This document shows positions 1 to 5,188 of a DNA stretch of 6,243 bases, piece after piece. The position numbers and the translations under genes were made by a program. Below the pieces are notes generated by a model that saw only the letters and a program-made list of their open reading frames with translations, ran no database searches and was not told the origin of the DNA. The stretch covers positions 1-6,243 of the forward strand of contig JAISNZ010000043.1 of assembly GCA_031275955.1 (NCBI GenBank). Direction: 5' to 3'. This DNA comes from Desulfovibrio sp. Its GTDB lineage: Bacteria; Desulfobacterota; Desulfovibrionia; Desulfovibrionales; Desulfovibrionaceae. Position 1 is the stretch's first letter, and each line of letters starts with the position of its first letter.

Positions 1-177
1 CGCCTCAGCCTATTGCTTTCATCGAAAAATCCGAATTGGTGTTTCATAGACCATAAATACATTATAAATATAATTATTGCAAGATATTTTTTTCTAAATA
101 TTAAGAAATATTCATAGGGACTCCCATGGCAAAACAGGAGAAGTTTTTAGAGGTTCCCCTGTGATCCGCAAGGCGCC
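1..177. other. AT-rich intergenic stretch downstream of the SDR gene
   Basis: From about 28 to 118 the sequence is strongly AT-rich, in contrast with the GC-rich DNA of the rest of the window. It holds two short direct repeats: ATAAATA at 53-59 and 64-70, and AAATATT at 96-102 and 106-112. Both have a period near one helical turn, so the DNA may be curved. A perfect TATAAT occurs on each strand (69-74 plus, 61-66 minus), but neither has a -35 box at proper spacing. No stem followed by a T-run was found that would clearly terminate the leftward SDR gene. The stretch could be the promoter region of a leftward gene outside the window, or foreign DNA; the sequence does not decide. Confidence 0.5.
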
Positions 178-942
178 TCAGATGGCGGTCCAGCCGCCGT
201 CAACGCAGAGCAACTGCCCGGTGGTGTAGCTGGACGCGTCGGAAGCGAAATAGACAACCGCGCCGTCCAGCTCGCCTACTTTGCCGGGGCGGCCCATGGG
301 GCAACAGGCCTTGACAACCTCCCCGAAGGCGGGATCGCCCATGGCCGCTCCGGTCATTTCCGAGGGGAAATACGCCGGCCCAATGGCATTGACGGTAATG
401 TTGTATTTCGCCCATTCGTTTGCCAATGCCTTTGTGAGCATCAGCACGCCGCCCTTTGAAGCGCAGTAGGCGTTGAGCGGTCTGTTCGGCATGGCGACAG
501 AACTATGGATCGAACCCACATTGATGATCTTGCCGTATTTCTGCTCGATCATGACCTTGCCCACTTCCCGCGCGACAAAATACACGCTGTTCAGGTTTGT
601 GTTGATAACGGCGTTCCAGTCGTCGTCAGGCTGCGCTTCGGCCGGCAGAGCCCGCGCGACTCCCGCGTTATTGACCAGAATATCGATCCGGCCGTAATGC
701 TCCCTGATTTTGCCGACAGCGGCTTTGATCTCCCCGTTCTTCAGCACGTCGCACTGAAGGGCAAGGCAACGGACTCCCGTTGCCTCAAGGATTTTTTCGA
801 CTTCCTCAAGTCTCTCCAGCCTCCTGGCCAGAATGGCAAGGTCCGCGCCCTGCCCGGCCAGGGCTTTGGCGAATTGAACGCCCAGCCCTGAAGAAGCCCC
901 GGTCACCAGAGCGATTTTCCCTCTCAAGTCAAACAATTTCAT
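178..942 (-). CDS. SDR family NAD(P)-dependent oxidoreductase, gluconate 5-dehydrogenase/FabG-like
   Basis: A complete classical short-chain dehydrogenase of 254 residues, the usual length for the family. It is a cytosolic Rossmann-fold enzyme that reversibly oxidises an alcohol or reduces a ketone with NAD(P)(H). Visible motifs are the cofactor glycine motif TGASSGLG (14-21), Asp65 in CDV, NNAG (91-94), the active-site Asn116, Ser144, Tyr159 and Lys163 (YCASK), and a C-terminal VDGGW. Arg40-Arg41 after the second strand suggests NADP(H) preference (inference). The start and end resemble IdnO-type gluconate 5-dehydrogenases, also 254 residues, but SDR substrates cannot be assigned from sequence alone; FabG-like or another sugar/polyol dehydrogenase is possible. 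The frame stays open upstream to 1182, but the first 80 residues of that longer form are not SDR-like, while ATG at 942 has an AGAAGG site 7 bases upstream. It is transcribed away from tig and has no operon partner in view. Confidence 0.93.
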   Translation of the reverse strand: MKLFDLRGKIALVTGASSGLGVQFAKALAGQGADLAILARRLERLEEVEKILEATGVRCLALQCDVLKNGEIKAAVGKIREHYGRIDILVNNAGVARALPAEAQPDDDWNAVINTNLNSVYFVAREVGKVMIEQKYGKIINVGSIHSSVAMPNRPLNAYCASKGGVLMLTKALANEWAKYNITVNAIGPAYFPSEMTGAAMGDPAFGEVVKACCPMGRPGKVGELDGAVVYFASDASSYTTGQLLCVDGGWTAI

Positions 943-949
943 GACAATA

Positions 950-955
950 CCTTCT
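950..955 (-). promoter_or_regulatory. Ribosome binding site fixing the SDR start
   Basis: On the minus strand AGAAGG lies 7 bases before the ATG at 942-940. It supports a 254-residue product over the 334-residue open frame, because the SDR fold begins directly at this methionine (MKLFDLRGK). Confidence 0.75.
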
Positions 956-1180
956 TTTTGGGGGAATGTTCCTGCCGGATGGCCTTTTCCCCTTCCGGCA
1001 GCCGAGCCTTTCACACCTGTCCGGATTTCCCGTCGCGTCCCCGCGGTTTTGATCCGGCCTTGCAGCGCTTCGCGCCGGCGGAGCATTTTCTCCGGAGACA
1101 GGCCGCGAAGGTACCCATGCTCTATTCCATGTCGCGGCCCATGTCCAGATCCCCCCACCGGGGCACTTTCACTTGAGAGC

Positions 1181-1208
1181 AAATGTCACCTTATGCCCTA
1201 TGGCATTT
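1181..1208. repeat. Inverted repeat, possible operator
   Basis: AAATGTCA (1181-1188) faces TGGCATTT (1201-1208). The 8-base arms match at 7 of 8 positions and are separated by 12 bases. Inside sits a second, shorter dyad, ATGCC (1193-1197) and GGCAT (1202-1206). Palindromes of this kind between divergent genes are often transcription-factor sites. No specific regulator can be named, and chance remains possible. Confidence 0.3.
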
Positions 1209-1386
1209 ACGCTTGAAACAGTTCGCTTACGGCCAGCCGGCCTGCTCCTGTTTCACGGCAAGGAGGTTTTCTCTTTTTTGCGTGGGGGATCGGGGTATCC
1301 GGCGGGGGCGGATCCCCGCCGCGGCAGTCCTTTTAGCGCCCATGCGCTGCTCCGGACAATGGCGGCCGGCTTGGAAGAACAGAGGA

Positions 1387-1424
1387 GCGCCGGCCGCGCG
1401 CCTGCATGCACAGGCAACCGGCGC
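1387..1424. other. Nested GC-rich hairpin
   Basis: An outer perfect 7-base-pair stem, GCGCCGG (1387-1393) with CCGGCGC (1418-1424), encloses an inner 5-base-pair stem, GCCTG (1400-1404) with CAGGC (1411-1415), around the loop CATGCA. No T-run follows on either strand, so it is not a canonical intrinsic terminator. It may be a structured leader RNA element, a protein-binding site, or chance in GC-rich DNA. Confidence 0.3.
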
Positions 1425-1526
1425 CCTCCGCCGGGGAGCGCCAAAGATGGAGACGGGTCATGCGCCAAGCATACTCTGCGGGTTCGGACCTTGCCAAGAA
1501 CATTTTCCCGGATCGGCGAAATTCCC

Positions 1527-1555
1527 TTGAAGTGTTTTCAGGTTTGCAGTAGAGC
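1527..1555 (+). promoter_or_regulatory. Weak promoter candidate for the tig cluster
   Basis: TTGAAG (1527-1532) is followed after exactly 17 bases by TAGAGC (1550-1555). The -35 matches TTGACA at 4 of 6 positions and the -10 matches TATAAT at only 3 of 6. The upstream box reads CCCTTGAA (1524-1531), the core of the sigma-32 heat-shock -35 element, which would suit a chaperone-protease cluster. No matching CCCCAT-type -10 is seen. Placement is reasonable, with a predicted start about 50 bases before tig. Confidence 0.25.
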
Positions 1556-1580
1556 AGGGTTCGTGACCGGAGGACCTGTT

Positions 1581-1613
1581 GTGCCGCAAACGAACAGCGC
1601 CAAGGAGTCTTGA
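1581..1613 (+). CDS. Possible 10-codon leader peptide ahead of tig
   Basis: GTG at 1581 begins a 10-codon frame encoding MPQTNSAKES, with GTG read as Met. It is preceded by a strong GGAGG (1569-1573) at an ideal 7-base spacing. Its TGA stop (1611-1613) overlaps the tig ATG (1613-1615) in a TGATG arrangement, a typical layout for translational coupling. The tig Shine-Dalgarno site lies inside this frame. There is no run of one amino acid that would suggest attenuation. It could be a true leader peptide that loads ribosomes onto tig, or the GGAGG may be coincidental; expression is unproven. Confidence 0.28.
   Translation: MPQTNSAKES
1602..1607 (+). promoter_or_regulatory. Ribosome binding site of tig
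   Basis: AAGGAG lies 5 bases before ATG 1613. An adjacent TTG at 1610 is also in frame but would leave only 2 bases of spacing, so the ATG is preferred. Confidence 0.75.
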
Positions 1614-3094
1614 TGCCCTATACCGTTGAAGACCTCACGCCCCTCAGGAAAAAGCTCCAGATTTCCGTTCCCGCGAGCGAGGTGGACGAAGTCCTGACCA
1701 GAGTCCTGGAACTTTACCGCGCTTCCGCCACCTTCAAGGGCTTCCGCCGGGGCAAGGCTCCCGCCGCCATGGTGGAAAAGCGCTTTCAGCGGGAGATTTA
1801 CGGCGAGGCGGTTTCGGATCTGGTCCAGAAAAATCTGGACGCCGCCCTTCAGGAAAGGGCCTTGATCCCGGCTTCCCGCTTTGAGGTTTCCCCCGGAGAT
1901 CTGGTCAGGGGCGCGGATTTTTCCTGCGCCGTCAGCTTTGAGGTCATGCCGGAATTCCCCCTGCCCCCCCATGAGGGGCTCCGCGTGGAGCAGCGGCAGG
2001 CGACGGTTACGGATCAGGAGGTGGAAGATCTGCTGCAACGCCTGTGCGACAACCGCGCAACCGTCCTGCCCGTGACGGAGGAACGCCTCCCCGCTGACGG
2101 CGACATGGTTCAGCTTGACTTTGACGGCTGCGACGCCTCCGGCGACCCCCTGCCGGACGTCTCCGGCCGGGACAGGATCTTCATTCTGGGCCGGGAGGAG
2201 GTTGTCCCCGATTTTGAGGCCCTGATCAAAACCCTGAAGGCCGGTGAGTCCGGCGAGGGGCCCGTCGCCTTTCCCCCGGACCATTTTCAAAAGGAACTGG
2301 CCGGACGGACGGTAAGCATGAAGATCCGCCTGAAGACCCTCAGCGAACGCAGGCCGGCCGTTCTTGACGACGCCTTCGCAAGGGAGGCCAGCGCCTTCGG
2401 CACCCTGGAGGAGATGCGCCAGGGGATCAGGGACAGATTCATCCACAGCCGCGCCGAGACGCACAAGTCCGAGGCCAGGAAAAAACTTCTGGACTCCCTC
2501 CTGGAAGCAACGGATTTTCCCGTGCCCGAGGCCATGCTGGAAAGCAACATCTCCCTGGTTGCGGCGCAGATGCGCCGGAATCTGGAGCGGTTCGGTCAAA
2601 GCCTTGACGGTTTTGTGCCGGACCCGGAAAAGGATCTGCGCGCGGAGGCCCGGCCCGAGGCCCTGCGCCGCGCCCGCGAACAGATTCTCCTGCAGGCGGT
2701 TGCCCGCGAACACGGCCTCGCCGTCAGCGAGGGCGAGCTGGATATGCACCTGCACCATCTGGCCCGGCAAAGCGGGGAGGACTATCGCGCCGCCAGGGAG
2801 AGCTACAGCAGGAACGAGGGCTTCCTGCGCGTCCTCCGGGAACGTCTTTTGGAAGACAAGGCCCTGGATTTTGTCTATGATAAGGCCGTCGTCACCCTGA
2901 TCCCCGCGGACGGCCCCGCGGACGGCCCCGCGGACGGCCCCGTGGACGGCCCTGCGGGCGACCCTGCGGACATTCCTGCGGCCAGCCCCGCGGACGGCGG
3001 CGCTGCGCGGGAGACCCCTTTCTCCCTGGCGGAGGACGCCGGGGAGCCGCGGGAACCCGCGGAGGCGGCCCCCCCGTTGCCGGACGCCGGCTGA
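1613..3094 (+). CDS. tig: Trigger factor (ribosome-associated chaperone and peptidyl-prolyl isomerase)
   Basis: Trigger factor docks at the ribosomal exit tunnel, shields emerging chains and has proline isomerase activity. The 493-residue product shows the ribosome-binding domain with the signature GFRRGKAP at 43-50, the same position as GFRKGKVP in E. coli, where the FRK residues contact protein L23. An FKBP-type domain follows at about 150-245, then a helical chaperone domain to about 430. Residues 431-493 form an extra Pro/Ala/Asp/Gly-rich tail beginning with PADG repeats; E. coli trigger factor ends near residue 432, so the tail is an addition. It looks disordered and acidic. In the FKBP domain the FEGG segment of E. 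coli is replaced by LPDVSG, so the Phe177 equivalent appears to be Leu and isomerase activity may be reduced (inference). It is the first gene of the tig-clpP-clpX-lon cluster. The start is ATG 1613, with AAGGAG upstream. Confidence 0.97.
   Translation: MPYTVEDLTPLRKKLQISVPASEVDEVLTRVLELYRASATFKGFRRGKAPAAMVEKRFQREIYGEAVSDLVQKNLDAALQERALIPASRFEVSPGDLVRGADFSCAVSFEVMPEFPLPPHEGLRVEQRQATVTDQEVEDLLQRLCDNRATVLPVTEERLPADGDMVQLDFDGCDASGDPLPDVSGRDRIFILGREEVVPDFEALIKTLKAGESGEGPVAFPPDHFQKELAGRTVSMKIRLKTLSERRPAVLDDAFAREASAFGTLEEMRQGIRDRFIHSRAETHKSEARKKLLDSLLEATDFPVPEAMLESNISLVAAQMRRNLERFGQSLDGFVPDPEKDLRAEARPEALRRAREQILLQAVAREHGLAVSEGELDMHLHHLARQSGEDYRAARESYSRNEGFLRVLRERLLEDKALDFVYDKAVVTLIPADGPADGPADGPVDGPAGDPADIPAASPADGGAARETPFSLAEDAGEPREPAEAAPPLPDAG
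2904..2999 (+). repeat. 12-bp tandem repeat in the 3' end of tig
   Basis: Eight consecutive 12-base units with consensus CCGCGGACGGCC. The first three are identical, the fourth differs by one base, units five to seven have diverged and the last again resembles the consensus. The unit length keeps the frame and encodes PADG, PADG, PADG, PVDG, PAGD, PADI, PAAS, PADG. Identical units at the 5' side suggest recent expansion by slippage or unequal recombination, so copy number may vary between strains. Confidence 0.9.
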
Positions 3095-3226
3095 TCTCCC
3101 GCCAGGGACCGCGGAGCCGTTCACGGCCGGATCAATCCCCGCTCCGGAAACGCAGGAAAAAGCAGGAAACGGCACGAAACCTGCATACTTTTCCGCAACC
3201 TGCCCGATCACCCCGTGAGGAGAGCC
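3095..3226 (+). other. tig-clpP intergenic gap with phased A-tracts
   Basis: This gap of 132 bases has no clear terminator. Short A-tracts start at about 3148, 3157, 3167 and 3177, spaced 9-10 bases apart. Within them GCAGGAAA is directly repeated at 3152-3159 and 3162-3169. CATACT (3184-3189) is a partial -10 match (4 of 6), with no -35 at the right distance. A secondary clpP promoter is possible but unproven. Confidence 0.4.
3218..3222 (+). promoter_or_regulatory. Ribosome binding site fixing the clpP start
   Basis: AGGAG lies 4 bases before ATG 3227. The in-frame GTG at 3215 has no purine-rich site upstream and overlaps this one, so ATG 3227 (MPIPMVIETTGR) is preferred. Confidence 0.7.
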
Positions 3227-3829
3227 ATGCCCATTCCCATGGTCATTGAAACCACCGGCCGTTCGGAACGCGCCTACGATATCTATTCCCGCCTGCTCAA
3301 GGATCGGATTGTCCTTCTGGGCGAGCCCGTGGACGATCATACGGCCTCGCTGATCTGCGCCCAGCTGCTCTTTCTGGAGTCCGAGGACCCGGAAAAGGAA
3401 ATCTACCTGTACATCAATTCGCCCGGAGGCGCCGTTACGGCGGGTCTGGCCATTTACGACACCATGCAGTACATCACCTGCCCTGTGGCCACCCTGTGCC
3501 TGGGGCAGGCCGCCAGCATGGGCGCCCTCCTGCTCTGCGCCGGAACGGCCGGATTGCGCTACGCCCTGCCGCACAGCCGGATCATGATTCATCAGCCCTC
3601 CGGGGGCTTTCACGGACAGGCGACGGATATTGACATCCACGCCCGCGAGGTCCTGCGCATGCGCGAGATCCTCACCGGGATCATGGCCGGGCACTCCGGC
3701 CAGACGGCTGAGCGCATCGGGGAGCTTACCGACCGCGACACCTTTCTCAGCGCCCCGGAAGCCGCCGCCCTCGGCCTCGTTGACCGGGTGCTGATCTCGC
3801 GCGAGGATCTGGCTCCCAAGGAAAAATAA
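3227..3829 (+). CDS. clpP: ATP-dependent Clp protease proteolytic subunit ClpP
   Basis: ClpP is the serine peptidase that forms a barrel of two heptamers and degrades proteins fed in by ClpX or another Clp ATPase in the cytosol. The product has 200 residues, within the family range. The catalytic triad is intact: Ser97 in GQAASMGA, His122 in MIHQP and Asp171 in DRDTFLS. The oxyanion strand SPGG is at 65-68, and TDIDIHAR in the handle helix is conserved. The N-terminus is short (MPIPMVIETTGR), so little or no propeptide is expected. Residue 125 is Ser and 129 is His, where many ClpPs read Leu and Gln (IHQPLGGxQG); this lies next to the catalytic His. It sits 132 bases after tig and 60 before clpX, the usual pairing of peptidase with its unfoldase. 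Confidence 0.97.
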   Translation: MPIPMVIETTGRSERAYDIYSRLLKDRIVLLGEPVDDHTASLICAQLLFLESEDPEKEIYLYINSPGGAVTAGLAIYDTMQYITCPVATLCLGQAASMGALLLCAGTAGLRYALPHSRIMIHQPSGGFHGQATDIDIHAREVLRMREILTGIMAGHSGQTAERIGELTDRDTFLSAPEAAALGLVDRVLISREDLAPKEK

Positions 3830-3861
3830 CGAAAGTCCTGTCAAGCGGGACATAGTACCAG

Positions 3862-3889
3862 GCCGCGCGGGCGCGCGGCGGGAGACGCC
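3862..3889 (+). promoter_or_regulatory. GC hairpin abutting the clpX ribosome binding site
   Basis: GCCGCGC (3862-3868) pairs perfectly with GCGCGGC (3873-3879) around a GGGC loop, a 7-base-pair all-GC stem. The clpX Shine-Dalgarno GGGAG (3880-3884) starts at the next base, 5 bases before the ATG. A competing stem, GGCG (3877-3880) with CGCC (3886-3889), would place most of that site in a 5-base loop. The two cannot form together. No T-run follows, so it is not a standard terminator. A role in setting ClpX output relative to ClpP is an inference. Confidence 0.4.
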
Positions 3890-5176
3890 ATGAAAAAAAA
3901 CCCCCACGATCCCAAGGCCCCCTTGCGCTGCTCCTTCTGCGACAAGAGCGAAGACCAGGTCAAACGCCTCATTGAGGGGCCTGGCCATATCTGCATCTGC
4001 GACGAATGCGTTCTGCTCTGCAACGAAATCGTGGCCAACCAGACCATGGAAGAGGAACGCGGAGACGGCCACCTCCTGCCGCCGGAAACATTGAAGGCCC
4101 GCCTGGACGAATACGTCATCGGCCAGGACCGGGCCAAGAAGATCCTGGCCGTGGCCGTGCACAACCATTACAAGCGCGTCTTTTTCAAGGACTCCTCGGG
4201 CGGCGATGTGGAGCTGGAGAAGAGCAACATCCTGCTCATGGGGCCTTCGGGCAGCGGCAAGACCCTGCTGGCCAAAACCCTGGCCCGCATCCTCCATGTC
4301 CCCTTCGCCATCGCCGACGCCACCACCCTGACCGAGGCCGGCTATGTGGGCGAAGACGTGGAAAACATCCTGGTCCAGCTCCTCCAGAACGCCGATTATG
4401 AGCTGGAGGCCGCCTCCCGGGGCATCATCTACATTGACGAAATCGACAAGATCTCCCGCAAGGGGGACAGCCCGTCCATCACCCGCGACGTTTCGGGCGA
4501 GGGCGTCCAGCAGGCCCTGCTGAAGATCATCGAGGGCACCGAGGCCAACATTCCCCCCAAGGGCGGCCGCAAGCATCCGCAGCAGGAATACCTGCGCATG
4601 GACACCTCCAACATCCTCTTCATCCTGGGCGGGGCCTTTGTGGGTCTGGAGCAGATCATTTCCAGGCGCGCGCGGGGCCGCTCCATGGGCTTCGGCGCCC
4701 GGATCGCGGGCGGGAAATCCGGCCCGGCCAAGTCCGATACCGCCTGCCTGGACCAGGTCCATCCCAACGATCTGGTCAAATTCGGCCTGATTCCGGAATT
4801 TGTCGGCCGCATCCCGATCATCACCCACCTGGACGAACTCGTGGAGGAAGACCTGATCCGGGTGCTGACCGAGCCGAAAAACGCCCTTATCCGCCAGTAC
4901 CAGAAACTCTTTGCCCTGGACAACGTCACCCTGCGCTTTACCCAGGACGCCCTGGTCGCCGTGGCCAGGGAGGCCATTGAGCAGAAAACCGGCGCCCGGG
5001 GCCTGCGCAACGTCCTGGAAGCGGCCATGCTGGATATTATGTATACCCTGCCCTCCCTGGGAGGAGTCAGGGAATGCGTGATCAACGCCGCTGTCGTGGA
5101 AAAGCGCAAGCAACCCCTGCTGATTTACGATACCGACGCCCCCCAGAACGAAAGGGGGCTGGCCAAGGTCCAATAA
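3890..5176 (+). CDS. clpX: ATP-dependent Clp protease ATP-binding subunit ClpX
   Basis: ClpX is a hexameric AAA+ unfoldase that recognises tagged or adaptor-delivered proteins and threads them into ClpP. The product has 428 residues, a normal length. The N-terminal zinc-binding domain has Cys14, Cys17, Cys37 and Cys40, plus an extra Cys35. Then come Walker A GPSGSGKT (118-125), the pore loop GYVG (151-154), Walker B ending in Asp183-Glu184, the RKH loop (227-229), the arginine finger Arg307 in GRIPI, and sensor 2 Arg370 in TGARGLR. The ClpP-docking tripeptide, normally IGF or LGF, is MGF at 266-268; the rest of the loop (GFGA) is conserved. The start ATG 3890 has GGGAG 5 bases upstream. It is 60 bases after clpP and 12 before lon, so all are probably co-transcribed. 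Confidence 0.98.
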   Translation: MKKNPHDPKAPLRCSFCDKSEDQVKRLIEGPGHICICDECVLLCNEIVANQTMEEERGDGHLLPPETLKARLDEYVIGQDRAKKILAVAVHNHYKRVFFKDSSGGDVELEKSNILLMGPSGSGKTLLAKTLARILHVPFAIADATTLTEAGYVGEDVENILVQLLQNADYELEAASRGIIYIDEIDKISRKGDSPSITRDVSGEGVQQALLKIIEGTEANIPPKGGRKHPQQEYLRMDTSNILFILGGAFVGLEQIISRRARGRSMGFGARIAGGKSGPAKSDTACLDQVHPNDLVKFGLIPEFVGRIPIITHLDELVEEDLIRVLTEPKNALIRQYQKLFALDNVTLRFTQDALVAVAREAIEQKTGARGLRNVLEAAMLDIMYTLPSLGGVRECVINAAVVEKRKQPLLIYDTDAPQNERGLAKVQ

Positions 5177-5188
5177 CCGGAGAATCCC

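Larger units (their letters stand above)
943..1580. other. Divergent intergenic region between the SDR gene and tig
   Basis: About 640 bases with no convincing protein gene. Open frames exist on both strands, but their translations are rich in Arg, Pro, Gly and Ala, match no family I know, and look like products of GC-rich non-coding DNA. No tRNA or rRNA was recognised. Notable elements are an inverted repeat at 1181-1208, a nested GC-rich hairpin at 1387-1424 and a promoter candidate at 1527-1555. The promoters of both the SDR gene and the tig cluster should lie here. I found no clear sigma-70 or sigma-54 promoter for the SDR gene. Confidence 0.6.

Noticed and set aside
1..181. Eight-base direct repeat CGCCTCAG at 1-8 and 174-181 as a target-site duplication
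   Set aside because: There is no transposase or terminal inverted repeat between the copies, and an 8-base match can occur by chance.
505..891. Plus-strand open frame inside the SDR gene
   Set aside because: It is opposite a well-conserved SDR sequence and shows no motif of its own.
943..1182. N-terminal extension of the SDR protein (start at 1182)
   Set aside because: The added 80 residues are basic and unlike any SDR, and ATG 942 has a good ribosome binding site exactly where the fold begins.
1201..1217. Sigma-54-like promoter (TGGCAT followed by TTGAA)
   Set aside because: The distance between the GG and the second element is one base too long and the GC of the -12 element is missing.
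1476..1497. tRNA T-arm-like sequence around GGTTCGGACC
   Set aside because: No acceptor, D or anticodon arms could be found upstream at the required distances.
1173..1610. Plus-strand open frames in the intergenic region (1173-1613, 1183-1530)
   Set aside because: They have Arg/Pro/Gly-rich translations without family features and no good ribosome binding site; only the last 10 codons of the first, starting at GTG 1581, have a plausible start.
3095..3226. Terminator between tig and clpP
   Set aside because: The only inverted repeat (GCAGG at 3162-3166 with CCTGC at 3180-3184) is short, has a 13-base loop and is not followed by a T-run.
3835..3851. Small hairpin GTCCT/GGGAC just after clpP
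   Set aside because: The stem is five pairs including a wobble and no T-run follows, so it is too weak to call a terminator.
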